Notes: generated by a model not told the origin, from the letters alone. DNA of 64,000 nucleotides from Trigonopsis variabilis (GCA_003707065.3 PPXM03000003.1:682001-746000), one strand, 5' to 3'; positions 44,450 to 55,887 are shown, counted from the first letter of the stretch. Program-made: numbers and translations.

Positions 44450-46862
44450 ATGCTCGGAATATCAGATAACGATATCCCCTATGAACAGCTTGTTCTACGG
44501 CATGAATATGCTGTTGACCCTTGGCTAAAATACTTACAGTATCGTAAAGATTCTGGATCGTCCATCGGCTCCATTTGCTTTATTTATGAACGTGCTGTGA
44601 AGGAACTGCCTCGATCATATAAATTATGGAAAGGATATCTGAGGATTCGAGTGGACCATGTGAAGGATTTGAATCCAATCAAATATAAAGATGAATTTAT
44701 CAAAGTCAACGAATGTTTTGAGCGAGCTTTGGTTATGTTGAATAAGGTAAGCACAATTATGCTTCTAAACTAACCACTGTTAGATGCCCAGAATGTGGAT
44801 TATGTATCTTGAATTTCTTCTATTACAGCCACTAATTACGTTCACGAGGAGAACTTTTGATCGAGCCTTACAAGCTTTACCTATCTCCCAGCATCATCGG
44901 ATTTGGAAATTATATCTTCCGTTCGCAAAACAAGTAGGAGGATTGACTGCTGTAAAGGTATATAGGCGATATGTTAAAGTTGCCCCCAGTGATCGGGAAG
45001 AGCTGATAGATTTATTAATTCACAATGATTATCCAAAGGAAGCCCTCGATCAATATGTCATAGTGTTGGATGATCCTAAGTTTCAATCTAAACGTGGAAT
45101 AAGCCATTTTACCTTATGGATAGATATGTCCGAACTGATTGTAAACTATGCTCGCCAACTGGCCAGTGCTTCCCATCATGACCCTGTCAAAATTTTGAGA
45201 GCAGGTATACAGATATTTTCTGATCAAAAGGGTCGACTGTGGATCAACTTGGCTAAATACTTCATCAACCTGGGTGATTTGAAACAGGCTAAAGATACGT
45301 TTGAGGATGGATTAAAGGATGTCATGACTGTCCGAGATTTCACTTTGATTTTTGATGCTTATGCCGAGTTCCAAGATACCGTGCTCAACAAACTTATGAA
45401 TACAATAAATCTCGAAGAAAAGACCCTTGAACCAAACTCAGATATTCAACTGGATCTTCTTTTACTCCAATTCGAACATTTGATGGACCGCCGACCTTTT
45501 CTACTCAACGATTTACTACTCAAGCAGGACCCGAATAATGTTTCAGAGTGGATGAATCGATTGACTCTTTGGAGTGCCAATGAACGTCAGCTAGTTAATA
45601 CTTACACGGACGCTATCAAGACCATTGACCCTCAAAAGGCCCATGGCCACTTGAACAAACTATGGAGTAGCTATGCGAAGTTCTATCAAACGATGAACGA
45701 CCTTGATACAACTAGGATTATCTTTGATAAAGCGACTAAAGTGCCATTCAGGAGCCCTAATGACTTGGCCGATATCTGGATCGAGTGGGCCGAAATGGAA
45801 CTATCATTAGGAAATCCTGATCGAGCAATCCAAGTCATTGAAACTGCAACAAGAAGTCCTCAGAAATCAGACATCGACTTTTTCGATTCTTCTTTATCGG
45901 CTCAAAAACGATTACATAAATCGATGAAGCTATGGTCATTCTATGTTGACTTACTGGAGTCATTAGACGACCTACCGAATTTATCAAAAGCGTACGAACG
46001 CATTTTTGAACTGAAAATCGCTACGCCTCAGACTGTGGTAAATTATGCGAGCGCTCTGGAGGAAAGAAATTACTTTGAAGAGTCATTTAGGGTCTATGAA
46101 AGAGGATTGCGACTTTTTTCATATCCTACTGCATTTGAGTTGTGGAACTTGTACCTCGTCAGAGCTCTTGATCGGAAACTGGGTGTTGAACGCCTTCGTG
46201 ATCTATTTGAACAAGCATTAGATGGCTGTCCCCCGAAATTTGCCAAAGATATCTTTCTGCTTTACGCCAAGTTTGAAGAAGATCGAGGTTTGGTAAGGAA
46301 CGCTGTAAGGGTCTATGATCGAGCTACGACTCGCGTCGATGACGGATCCAAGGCAGAAATCTATAAGATCTATATAGCTAGGGTCAAAGAGAAGTATGGT
46401 CCAATTGCTACGAGACCGATCTTTGAGAAAGCTTTGGAACAACTGCCCGACAAGGACGCACGACAGCTGTGCCTCGACTTTGCTTCTACTGAACTTCAAC
46501 TCGGCGAGATAGACCGAGCGCGAGTTATCTTTGCTCATGGATCGCAATTTGCTGATCCTAAGTTGAACCCCGAGTACTGGGATCGATGGAATGACTTTGA
46601 AATCCGCTACGGCCACGAAGAGACTTTCAAAGAGATGCTACGAATCAAGCGGTCTGTTCAGGCCCAATTTAACACTGAGGTTAATTACATAGCTCAACAA
46701 GCTGCGTCCAAGAGCTCACTCAAGAACGGAATGGAGGATTTCGAACGGCAGCTCAACGCGCCAGAAGGCTTTGTGGCCGCCTCCACTAATGCTCAACCTG
46801 ACGATAGGCAGAGTGCGGAACCGATGACTGCTAACGACGATACGATAGATATTGAAATGTAG
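44450..46862 (+). CDS. SYF1: pre-mRNA splicing factor Syf1 (HAT/TPR repeats)
   Basis: Scaffold of the Prp19/NineTeen complex in the spliceosome. Two exons, 44450-44746 and 44784-46862, give 791 residues (yeast 859). The 37-nt intron (GTAAGC, ACTAAC branch, GTTAG) keeps phase, joining ERALVMLNK to MPRMWIMYLEFL. The start is the ATG at 44450 (MLGISDNDIPYEQLVLRHEY). Half-a-TPR repeats fill the protein, for example WLKYLQYRKDSGSSIGSICF with FIYERAVKELP, TRRTFDRALQALP, and RPIFEKALEQLPDKDARQLC. It ends in a short acidic tail. The 294-bp divergent promoter is shared with the U1A/U2B'' gene, so two splicing factors may be co-expressed. Confidence 0.95.
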
Positions 46863-48075
46863 TCACTATAAAATGTACGATAGGAAGCGCATTAACAGAT
46901 ATATATGAGGAGATCTAGAAACGTTAGAGGAAATTAAGCGGAACTAATAGATAAATCAATAGGAGAGAATCAGAGGCCAGTTTAGTCATAAACCTGATGA
47001 AACAAGTCCAGCTACGAAAACCGTAACTAGAATTGATTCGACTGGGACCGAAGTCACCAAGATCAGGTATCATTGAATGGATATAACTGTGGTTCTCATC
47101 ATTATATAATGAGAAGATGAGAATCTTGTTATTTACCTAGTCTATTAGTGGCTCTGTTTGACTAAAAAGAGATCAATTCATCAGATATGTAAGCTTGGTA
47201 TTGGTTTATCTTCACATTCATTCAGAAGCAGAACTGATAATATTGTGTATCATCATGTAAAATTGATCTCTTTCGACCGACGTACCTTAATTTACAACAA
47301 CATAGTCAATTGCAAAAGTCTACAGGGCCATCGAAAATCGTTTCTACTAAAAGTTAGCTCAATAAATGATCTTGAAATTCTAAGTATAGGACATCAATGA
47401 TCAGATGGTGATGCATGTATCCTTGGCTCAGGAGTCGCCAGGAAGACGATTTTGTGAATCGTATTATCTTCATATCAAGAGAGTAGTCCCAAATGGAGGT
47501 ATACATACCTAAGCAGTTAGACCTGAATTCGACGACTAGTCCAAGAGTCATAAACGAAGAATTCCTAGAGTTGTTGTTTGGAGTCAAGCATCCATATCCT
47601 CAGCTGTCTCACAAGTTCTAATCACCCTCTTGATTCGTTGGTTTCTCACTTACCTTAAGTCGAGATGAAGAAAAGTTTGCACAGAGGGTCCGCCATATGT
47701 TACATGTAACAACATACTCCAGAACGCGTACCGAGGGGGACCTTCATTCAAACGGGTAGTCATTACAATCTGTAAGAGAAAGAGAAGCAAGTCTCTCTGA
47801 ATCCTCTTTGACGGAGGCGCTGATTGGATCAATCTCTATATAAGGCTCTCAATGTTCTACGCTGGTAGAACTTTGTGTGATCGTTATGATGATATGATGT
47901 GCCATCCAGAAACACTGGGATAGCTGGCATTACTCTCTATCTGTATATTTTGCCTTCCTTGTATTCACGCTTGATTTTCATTTTCTATAGCGGTATTTTA
48001 CTACTGGCAGTACCTCGATAATCGTAACGGTAACGCGTCTCATCCTGAAGTCCACGAGTGATATCGCGGTCTAAC
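46863..48075. other. 1.2 kb spacer between SYF1 and GCP4
   Basis: No certain gene. A 14-bp perfect palindrome (TGTTACATGTAACA) lies at 47698-47711. On the minus strand a short ORF with a GTAAGT donor could be a small spliced gene (see findings). Confidence 0.45.
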
Positions 48076-49794
48076 ATGATTCATGACATTTTAATATGCT
48101 TGACGGGGATCAGTTCATTATTAGATGATGATTCTTTGCCTCTGAGAGAACTGAATACAGGAGAAAAAGAACAGATCATGCAGATTGGGGTAATATCCGA
48201 CTATCATAGGCAATTGCGACAAGATCTAGAAAGAATATATAAGAAGAAAGCTTATTCGACTGATATGTTAAATATTTCGGAAATAGCTGTGTGCAACGTT
48301 TTACAAGACTACAGCAGAGAATTTTGCGCGTGGATAAGTGACTTGGAATCTGGGATACTGAAAGGAGACAGCGGGTTAATTGGATCGAACAGACGTGTTT
48401 CCCTTATTAATCTCTATCGCTTGTTAAACAAGAGAACTGTGACTTTGAAATTTTGTCTAAACTTATGCGCCTCTATTCTCCAGGAGAAGTTCATCAGTCC
48501 CAAGGAGCTCATCGACTATTTGGAAAGCCTAACCTTTAATGGGTATGAAGATGTACATTTACTAAGCACAAACTGTCTTATAAGTGTACAAAAATGCTGG
48601 GTCGTGCAATTGTCTAGATGGCTCATGACCGGCAAGTCTAATGACCTCGCCGCAGCGGTCTCGAAAGACCATGGCATGAATGTTACTCAACTACCTAACT
48701 CAATGAAAAGTACACCCGCTTTGTATGATCTAATTGCCAAATTAGGCGAGTATCTTGCAATTATTCAGGCCAATACTGATATTGGCTCTCGAGAGTGGTG
48801 GATGGAGCTTTGCTGGACGACCATGAATGAGCTAGATTATCCATTAGATGCCAATGAACTCTTAGACAAAGTGCAGTATCTTCATACCCAACTTTCGTTG
48901 AAAGTGATCCAGCCACTGACGCTTGATCTCAATATCTTGGACACATTGAGAACGTTAAAATATTTTCTCTTATTACACGATGGAGAATTCTCTCAAACTC
49001 TTATCATGGCATGGAGTGAACTTAATTCTAGGAAGACTAATTTAAACCTAGATCAGCTTTTATCAAAAGCCCTCAGTGCTGCTTTCAACTCCGTGGAGTC
49101 GAGACTCCCCGATGACAAACTTGATTTGATCGATGCAGCAAGACAGTCTTTGATTATCCAATCAACCTCCTCGGACAATTCACTGATCACAATGTCGAGT
49201 CTGGCATTTGGTATTCCCGTATCTGTATCTTATACCCTGCCTTGGCCATTGACGTTCCTCATTCCTCCTTACCATATCCAAAGCTATACTAATCTATTTG
49301 TCTACTTGCTTGCTTTAAGAAGAGCTATGGAAGATATCCAATATCTATGGAGAAATCGTATCTATCGCTCGTCTTCTCCATGCTTGCCCGAGGCTTACAC
49401 TTCGAATCAATTCTGGGTAGTGGCCTTTAAAGCAAATCTCTTTCTTTCGATTCTTTGGGCATATATTCAAGCAGATATCATTGATAATCTCTTCCCAACC
49501 CTTTCGAGCTCCTTGTCCGGCCCTTCGTTCAACCTCCATGCCTTCCAGTCGTCTCATGCAAACCTCTTGACTAATCTACAAACGGCTTCATTTTTAAACC
49601 ACCCTGTCATCTATCCCATCCTCGAGCAATTGCTTGTCCAGTGCCAAATTCTTATTAATGGCCACGACGAATCCTGCTGGAAAGCCGTCGAAACTATTCC
49701 CGGGGTTATATATTCCTTTAAGGAGGAACTGACTAACTTAGACGATCCCTATCAATATTATGTCTCTTTATCATTGCGTCTGGATGGTATTTAG
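48076..49794 (+). CDS. gamma-tubulin complex protein, GCP4 type
   Basis: Member of the Spc97/Spc98 (GCP) family, best fit GCP4. It is a non-core component that helps build the gamma-tubulin ring complex and nucleate microtubules at the spindle pole body and cytosolic sites. Single exon of 572 residues from the ATG at 48076 (MIHDILICLTGISSLLDDDS), the typical short GCP4 start. GRIP1-like helices include YCRLLNKRT-like NLYRLLNKRTVTLKFCL. The GRIP2/gamma-tubulin-binding part has WPLTFLIPPYHIQSYTNLFV followed by LLALRRAMEDIQYLWRN. It is shorter than human GCP4 (667). S. cerevisiae lacks this subunit; fission yeast has Gfh1. Convergent with NBP35, only 61 bp between stops. Confidence 0.85.
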   Translation: MIHDILICLTGISSLLDDDSLPLRELNTGEKEQIMQIGVISDYHRQLRQDLERIYKKKAYSTDMLNISEIAVCNVLQDYSREFCAWISDLESGILKGDSGLIGSNRRVSLINLYRLLNKRTVTLKFCLNLCASILQEKFISPKELIDYLESLTFNGYEDVHLLSTNCLISVQKCWVVQLSRWLMTGKSNDLAAAVSKDHGMNVTQLPNSMKSTPALYDLIAKLGEYLAIIQANTDIGSREWWMELCWTTMNELDYPLDANELLDKVQYLHTQLSLKVIQPLTLDLNILDTLRTLKYFLLLHDGEFSQTLIMAWSELNSRKTNLNLDQLLSKALSAAFNSVESRLPDDKLDLIDAARQSLIIQSTSSDNSLITMSSLAFGIPVSVSYTLPWPLTFLIPPYHIQSYTNLFVYLLALRRAMEDIQYLWRNRIYRSSSPCLPEAYTSNQFWVVAFKANLFLSILWAYIQADIIDNLFPTLSSSLSGPSFNLHAFQSSHANLLTNLQTASFLNHPVIYPILEQLLVQCQILINGHDESCWKAVETIPGVIYSFKEELTNLDDPYQYYVSLSLRLDGI

Positions 49795-49855
49795 ACCTAT
49801 CATCTTACCGTTTCACCCGAGCACCAATCGATCTCCGTTATAGAGCCCTGAGATA

Positions 49856-50806
49856 TCATGAGCCTATTTCGTCCTTAATTTTGTCTACAATACCGAGAAT
49901 GGCATCTTTGGCTGGAGATTTGCCATCGTCGTCGAATAAAAAGTTCTCGCCTTGATCGCAGGACTTGCCGATCCTTGGATCCAGGGGAACCGAGCCGAGA
50001 AATGGGATACCCATTTCTTTAGCTAACGCTCGACCTCCTCCAGTAGTAGGTTTGAATATATAAGACTCCCCGTTGCATTTCGGACAAACAAATCCGGCCA
50101 TGTTCTCGACTAGTCCTAGCACCCTGATCCCGGCCTTTTTGCAAAAATCTATCTCTTTTCTTACGTCAAGTAAAGCGACCTCCTGAGGAGTGGTCACTAC
50201 TACGGCTCCGTCCACGCCGCATTCTTTCAGATAGGTGTTAATACTGAGATGCTCGTCGCTAGTGCCGGGAGGAGTATCAACGACAAGATAATCCAATGAT
50301 CCCCAATCAACGTCTCGAAGAAATTGCTTTATTAGACCGCTCTTCTTGGCACCTCGCCAGATGATGGCATCGTCCTGCTGGGCTAGCAAAAAGCCAATAC
50401 TGACTACCCCTAAATTATCCGCGACGTAGACAGGAGACCATCCCTCGGCGGAACTATGTATTGTTTCTCCATCGGCACCCAGCATCCGGGGAATCGATGG
50501 ACCACAGATATCCACGTCCAATACGCCAACCTCTGAGCCTTCATCTTCTGACAGAGCCCAAGCTAGCATTGTGGTAAAGGTCGATTTCCCAACTCCTCCC
50601 TTACCCGATAAAACCAAGATCTTGTGCTTGATGTCTTTTTGACGAGCCAGAATGGCTGGAAGGTCAGGGTCGGGGCCTTTAGGTAAAGACTCGCAGACCT
50701 GCTGATTTGGGCATCCCTCACAGGCATCTGCTTTTCCAGCAAGCTCTGACTCAGTTCCAGGGCAGTGTTCTGGTGGTGGCGCTAAGTCGGCAGCCAAAGT
50801 TGACAT
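49856..50806 (-). CDS. NBP35: cytosolic Fe-S scaffold P-loop NTPase Nbp35
   Basis: Scaffold of the cytosolic iron-sulphur assembly pathway, paired with Cfd1, feeding clusters to nuclear and cytosolic proteins. Start chosen at 50806 ([20 protein letters not shown]), which gives 316 residues close to yeast Nbp35 (328). The frame extends 76 codons upstream, but that segment resembles no family member. The N-terminal [4Fe-4S] ligands form CX13CX2CX5C ([20 protein letters not shown], then QQVC), which separates Nbp35 from Cfd1. The deviant Walker A is [12 protein letters not shown]. The bridging-cluster motif CPKC lies in [28 protein letters not shown] and the Mrp/Nbp35 fold are complete. Single exon. 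It shares the Fe-S theme with NFS1 46 kb away. Confidence 0.96.
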   Translation of the reverse strand: MSTLAADLAPPPEHCPGTESELAGKADACEGCPNQQVCESLPKGPDPDLPAILARQKDIKHKILVLSGKGGVGKSTFTTMLAWALSEDEGSEVGVLDVDICGPSIPRMLGADGETIHSSAEGWSPVYVADNLGVVSIGFLLAQQDDAIIWRGAKKSGLIKQFLRDVDWGSLDYLVVDTPPGTSDEHLSINTYLKECGVDGAVVVTTPQEVALLDVRKEIDFCKKAGIRVLGLVENMAGFVCPKCNGESYIFKPTTGGGRALAKEMGIPFLGSVPLDPRIGKSCDQGENFLFDDDGKSPAKDAILGIVDKIKDEIGS

Positions 50807-51091
50807 GATTTGTAATTGTGTCAAGTTGGGAGGTTTGGGCTGATGTTGACGTAGCGCACGCCGGCTTCGAAGGACAGAGGACGCTGTGGCAGATGACGAT
50901 GCGGAAACTCCGTGGTATGAAAGATACGCGCGATATTTAAAATGAAGGAAAGAGAATAATGTAGACGACAAGTGCAAATATAAATACTGTCTCTGGACTG
51001 CCATAAGAATCTCCAGGCAACAACAAGAACCCATATTAGCGAACCGATATCCATATAAATCATTAAAAATACAAGATGATACAACTTTGAA

Positions 51092-51585
51092 TTAATCCGA
51101 GTCGATAGCAGCCGCGCTCTTTCCCACACCCCACTTCTCCCTATCCCGCCCATCTTTGTACGCAGAGATATTCTCCGGCAATGCCTCTGCAACTGTCTTT
51201 CGTAATTCCTCCCGTCGCAGAACAGTATCTTTTTCTTTCCTTTCCGTACTACTAAGTTCTGCAGAATTCATCATGACGAACGACGATGCATCGAGTCTTC
51301 CATCAAGTAATCGTTCTTTCACATCGTTCTTAGGATCTTTCAATGCAAAGAGTAGTCTTCGAAACTGTTCTCGATACTCCTTAGTTAATCCTCCTGAATA
51401 TTTAAACAACCATTCTTCAATTTTACGAGCCAGATCATCTTTATCTTCCAGTACTCGACTCAGAGAATTGACACAGCCATGACGACCCTGACATTAATAT
51501 TTATTGGAAATAGAAGACCCACCTTCTCGACAGCTTTGGCCGAAACGCTAGGCACAGGCTTGTTTTTGGAAGGTTTCTTGGGCAT
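51092..51585 (-). CDS. small stand-alone TFIIS central-domain protein
   Basis: Protein of 152 residues in two exons, 51523-51585 and 51092-51487. The 35-nt intron (GTGGGT donor, ATTAAT branch, GTCAG) joins MPKKPSKNKPVPSVSAKAVEK to GRHGCVNSLSRVLEDKDDLA. The core matches the TFIIS central domain (TFIIS_M): IEEWLFKYSGGLTKEYREQF, then LLFALKDPKNDVKERLLDG, followed by SFVMMNSAEL. That domain binds the RNA polymerase II jaw in TFIIS, Bye1, PHF3 and DIDO. There is no TFIIS N-terminal LW domain and no C-terminal zinc ribbon with its Asp-Glu pair, so transcript cleavage activity is not expected. Probably a nuclear polymerase-binding protein. Divergent from mitochondrial uL23, with 174 bp between starts. 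Confidence 0.8.
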
Positions 51586-51759
51586 ATAGTCACTTCGACG
51601 CTGATAACCGTAAATCTCCAAGAGTGGGAATATAATGGACAGTCGGTGGCAACGACTAAGGTTGGATATAGAACGATGTAACGGTATACCGTCTTGTCTT
51701 ATTATAAGTCACTCGGCTTCGTTGCCAGGCTAGCCAACCTTTTCTTGACACATTTTTCA

Positions 51760-52323
51760 ATGTCAGCCAAACGAGCGCTGGAGGTAGCGCGGACGAGATA
51801 TTTCCGACTAGGAGAGAACAAAGTATACTTTCCGACTGATGGAATCACTCTTCTTCGCCCTAACGCCAAACATTCGTCTCCTTATTTCGCCCGATTCGAG
51901 GTTCCGCTTCATTTCAACAAACTAGATCTCCGCGACTACCTCTATCATATCTATGGCCTCCAAGTCAAACGAGTCACTGTCCATGTCACGTCGCGCCGAG
52001 TGAACAGAAACGACGTAGAGGATCCAATTGGCCAACGAAAACGGATGACGGTAGAAATGGAAGAACCATTTCTTTGGCCTGAAGAACCAAAGAAGGAAGA
52101 TTATCAGGTTGCCGGAGAACGAGAATACAGCCGCATGATGGCTAAGATTGAAGAGTATGCATTGACCAAGGGCTTCCAAAGAGCCGAACACACCGAATTC
52201 TATAACGGACTTGCAAAGATCGAAAGCGCTCCTCCAGCTCGACCGTTTGTGTCACGAAGAGAACAAGAACGATTAAAACGAATGCAGAATGCCGCAAGAC
52301 GCTTAGAAACGTCTCCTCTTTAA
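51760..52323 (+). CDS. MRP20: mitochondrial large-subunit ribosomal protein uL23m
   Basis: Component of the mitochondrial ribosome near the exit tunnel. Single exon of 187 residues from the ATG at 51760 (MSAKRALEVARTRYFRLGEN). The frame is open upstream from a TTG but that part has no family match. Core features: KVYFPTDGITLLRPN, ARFEVPLHFNKLDLRDYLYH, YGLQVKRVTVHVTSRR, and a basic C-terminus with SRREQERLKRMQN. Shorter than yeast Mrp20 (263), close to fission yeast and mammalian lengths. The basic N-terminus probably acts as the import signal. Confidence 0.88.
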   Translation: MSAKRALEVARTRYFRLGENKVYFPTDGITLLRPNAKHSSPYFARFEVPLHFNKLDLRDYLYHIYGLQVKRVTVHVTSRRVNRNDVEDPIGQRKRMTVEMEEPFLWPEEPKKEDYQVAGEREYSRMMAKIEEYALTKGFQRAEHTEFYNGLAKIESAPPARPFVSRREQERLKRMQNAARRLETSPL

Positions 52324-52454
52324 TGTGTACGTATCAATTCACCTCTCCCCCTTTTTTTGTCTTCGCGGTGTAAAGCATCACTCTCTAGCTCATGGCTCCA
52401 TTTAGAGAGACACGTATGATAAACATAGATCTCAGACAGCTGATGTCGTTAAAA

Positions 52455-55432
52455 TCACATTATTCCTCGATACCGGCCGAATGCTCGAGGTCTATTACTC
52501 TTGGACTCACTTTTCACTGTCACACTGTCCTCCGGGATAAACGTTTCGCTGGATAAAACGGCTCCTGCTCCTGAAGGAGACCTGATAATCTGAGAACCTA
52601 GAAGTGAAGTGGGAGCGTTATTCTCGCTTGGTTCCGTATTAGCCTCTATCGACACTCGTTCAAAGTCACTCAGTAATTGCCTATACTGCTCTTCCAGGTT
52701 CTCATAGCGTTCCATCAGAGCCTTGTGATTCTCATTCAATTTCTTATATTGATCTTCAACGTTAGCCTTGGCAGCTTTGACGGCAGCTATGGCAGCTGAC
52801 GTATCAGGACTTTTGACCTCCCTTTGGGATTCATTTAAGACATCTTTCACTTGTTGCTCAGACGCAAAAGCCTGAGCGAGGTCTTCTTCCAATTGGCTGA
52901 CTTGGGCCTTCAACTGATAGATTTCACTATCAGCTCGATCCAATTCACTCTTTAATGAGCTATTCAATTCTTCGTGATTCTTCTCGTGGGTCAGATTCAA
53001 AAAGAAGCCACTATCCCTAATCTCCAAAAGTTGAGTTTTTATGCTATAGAGATCATCGTAGGAATCTTGTATGACAGCAAGTCGTTGTTTTAACGATGTA
53101 ACTTCCATGTCTCGATTGACAAGCAGACCGCTTACTCTTTCCGCCCTCAAACGGATCGTTTCTGTCTCCCGCTGACAAACATCCAGCTGATTCTGTAAAT
53201 CATCGCCAATAGCTTTCAATTCTCTGTTCCGAGACAATAATTGACTCTCGTATTTGGACCTCTCAGATTTGAATCTGGCAGCCTGGTCACGGATATGGGT
53301 AATATCTCTTTCTAACATTAGTAACCTATCTCGTAACATTTTATTTGTAGCCATAACACCCTGTAAATTGGCATCGCCGCGACTCATCTCAATTACTTTT
53401 GAACGAAGGCGGATGATATGAGCAATATGTTGCTTTTTAAGAAAAGTCTCGAAACTTAACTGGTTCCAACTAAGCAGGAGTTCCCTTTGGTAAAAAGCAA
53501 GGATTTTCTCATAAGATTTTGCAGCATCACCTCCGATAGTTGTGGTCGTCCTGATCAATCCTTCAGGCGACAGCAGGGGACTAGTGACACTAGAAGCAGT
53601 TGACTCTTTACACAAATTAAGCTCCACTATAGGTTCGTTAGCAGAACGCCCACTATCAATTGGTGATCGGCCTGGTACCGGGGAGCTTAGATTAGTATCG
53701 ATAGATGATGGGAGAGTGTCTCGTCTAGAAACAGAACGCTGTCTATCCGTCAGAGTCGTCTTCAGGTACACCGTCTTCTGAAAATCTAAAAGAGACTGTA
53801 GATCAACAGCATCACCTAGAATGTCGTTCTTTTGGGAAGTTTTAGCTGATCTCCTAGATGGACTTGTATTGGTTGAAGGAGAATCGGCCGGGTTCAAAGA
53901 TTGGGCTGGAGACCTCAGCGATTTATCATCGACAGGATGAGATAAGGAGATCTCAGGTATAAGAGCTTCTTGAATACTTTGAAAATTCGAAGGGTCATTC
54001 ATTCCAAACATATCTCTGTCGAAGTCAGTTGAAGGGGCGCCAAAGGAAGGCGAGACCACTCTATCTTCACCAAGCACCCGTTCAGAATCGAGAGCAATGC
54101 ATTGACAGGCGATTTCTTCGGCAGAACCTGCAGTTTTCCATCTCGATGGATCTAATTCAAGAGTAGTTGTAGAGGTTATTAAGAGAGAATTCAAATAATG
54201 ACGACCGAATAACTCAATGGTACGTTCACGGAACTCTTTATTATAAAACTCAAGCGCAGGAGGCAAAGTCACTCCGACTTCATCAAAATAAGCAAGAGGG
54301 TTTCGTAAGAAGCTGATAATGGTATTCGGGAAGAGTCCATAGAGAAAAGTAAAGAGTCTTGCATAATTGGGAGGACGAAGTGGCTGTTCAAATAAGATAG
54401 GAGGATCATATACATCCCAATGATCTTGATGTTCATCTTGAGGGCGATGGTCGTCTTCGGTATCATCGTCACTAAACTGGTCCTCTTCTGCCTCATCCTT
54501 ATGGTCAATCTCATACTGTTGGAGTAAATCCCAACAGACTAGTCTCGTAAAGACATAGAAAAGTTTTGGAAGATGGGTGTGTAGTTTGCTGCAGACATGA
54601 GGGATCAACATAACCAAAATCGTGTTTCCGATTTCAGCTCCTAGAGAAGATTTGTCTTTATACAATGATTCAATCAGATGATCAAAGAAGGGACTATTTC
54701 CAGCCTCAAAAAGGTATGGAGATTGCAAGCTGACATAGTAGCTAACCAAGTTATATATTATGACTCGATATTTAGCAGTGCAAAAGAAATCATCCATGGT
54801 ACAGAAATATAACCTTGGACATTTATCCCCAAACGTGTTCAGAAGATCTTTAGCATTTTGGTGGACAACTCTGAGACGCTCTTCACTGGTCAGGATATTC
54901 TCTGGATCTTTTATGAACACTTGACTTTTCTCCAATAAAATCATGATCAGTTTCCTCGCAAATTCTTGCGCCATCGATTGTTCGAAATCTCTTCGAGCTT
55001 CATCTGACTCTTCTCGGTCATAGATCAAAACGCTCGAAATAAAGGCCCTGGCACTTTTAACAACATCATTCTCATATCCAGCACTGTCTAACGCAGGAAC
55101 AAGGGTCACTTCCAGCCATGCCATTAGATAATCTTTGCTTATTATAACTCTGTGTAATAGTCTCAGATACTCAAGAAATAGCGCCACTTTTTGTCCTCGC
55201 TGGCCATTGATATGCTTCTCATAGATTGCCAATAGTTCTTCGTGTACCCTGGTCGACGTGTATTCATCGAATTCATCATGTTTCTCAAGAAAGGCTTCGA
55301 TCGTCCGATAAGTATCTTGGCCTATGGGATAGAGGACATTATCTTTACTGAAAGTTGCTTCCAGGGTCTTTGATAAGGTTCTAAACGACCTAAATATCAG
55401 CCTTCTCTCGTTTCTTTTTCATACCCTGCCAT
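52455..55432 (-). CDS. TSC1: hamartin, TSC1
   Basis: Scaffold of the TSC complex, which with TSC2 (tuberin) acts as GAP for Rheb and restrains TORC1. Two exons: 55425-55432 (only 8 nt) and 52455-55389, giving 980 residues (fission yeast Tsc1 899). The 35-nt intron (GTATGA donor, GCTGAT branch, TTTAG) joins ATGGCAGG in phase to exon 2, producing MAGSFRTLSKTLEATFSKDN. Without it the frame has no ATG near its start. The N-terminal helical-repeat domain includes VALFLEYLRLLHRVIISKDY and TLVPALDSAGYENDVVKSAR. A Ser-rich middle follows, then a long C-terminal coiled coil (about 690-930, for example EIYQLKAQVSQLEEDLAQAF). TSC2 is not in this window. Convergent with uL23m, 131 bp between stops. Confidence 0.93.
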
Positions 55433-55887
55433 CACTTCGTTCTCTTTTGCAGTTTACCTACGCGACGTATCCTGTCTTAGTATCGTTTATGAACAACGGC
55501 AACAAGGCAGTTCTCGGTCCCCAGTCTGTCAGATGTCTGAATCATATTAGCGCGCCAGTGTATTTCTAAATTACTATAAGAAAGGAATAACTTGTATTAG
55601 ATTTGTAAGCGATGAGATTTAGAAGTTACAAGAGTAGTTTGACTGCTTTTCCCATGCTCCTGAAGTAAATTCTTAACGGTTCATGCACCGACAACATTCC
55701 TATCTCTCTATTTTCTCTATTTCTACATTCAATTCTTTCTTTATCCACAGGATTCTAGAGTATAGGCACTTTGCTGGCGAAGGTCTTCCCGACCTCTTTT
55801 GGGTCGACACGGTGCTCATCACCTACCCAACAACACTCGACACCCATTTAGGAAGTCATTAAACGCGTCACTCTTCACGTCCAAGAA
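55433..55887. other. divergent promoter of TSC1 and RFA2
   Basis: 455 bp between divergent starts. Contains an MCB element close to the RFA2 start (listed separately). No gene seen. Confidence 0.5.
55862..55869 (+). promoter_or_regulatory. MluI cell-cycle box (MCB) upstream of RFA2
   Basis: AACGCGTCAC contains the ACGCGT core, followed by CA as in the ACGCGTNA form of MBF sites. It ends about 20 bp before the RFA2 ATG. MBF drives G1/S genes of DNA replication, and RPA genes are known MCB targets in yeasts, so the context fits. The unusual closeness to the ATG means it may lie in the leader. Confidence 0.5.

Noticed and set aside
50807-51034. 76-residue N-terminal extension of NBP35
   Set aside because: Open by chance; the segment matches no Nbp35 protein, while the Met at 50806 leads directly into the conserved Cys motif.
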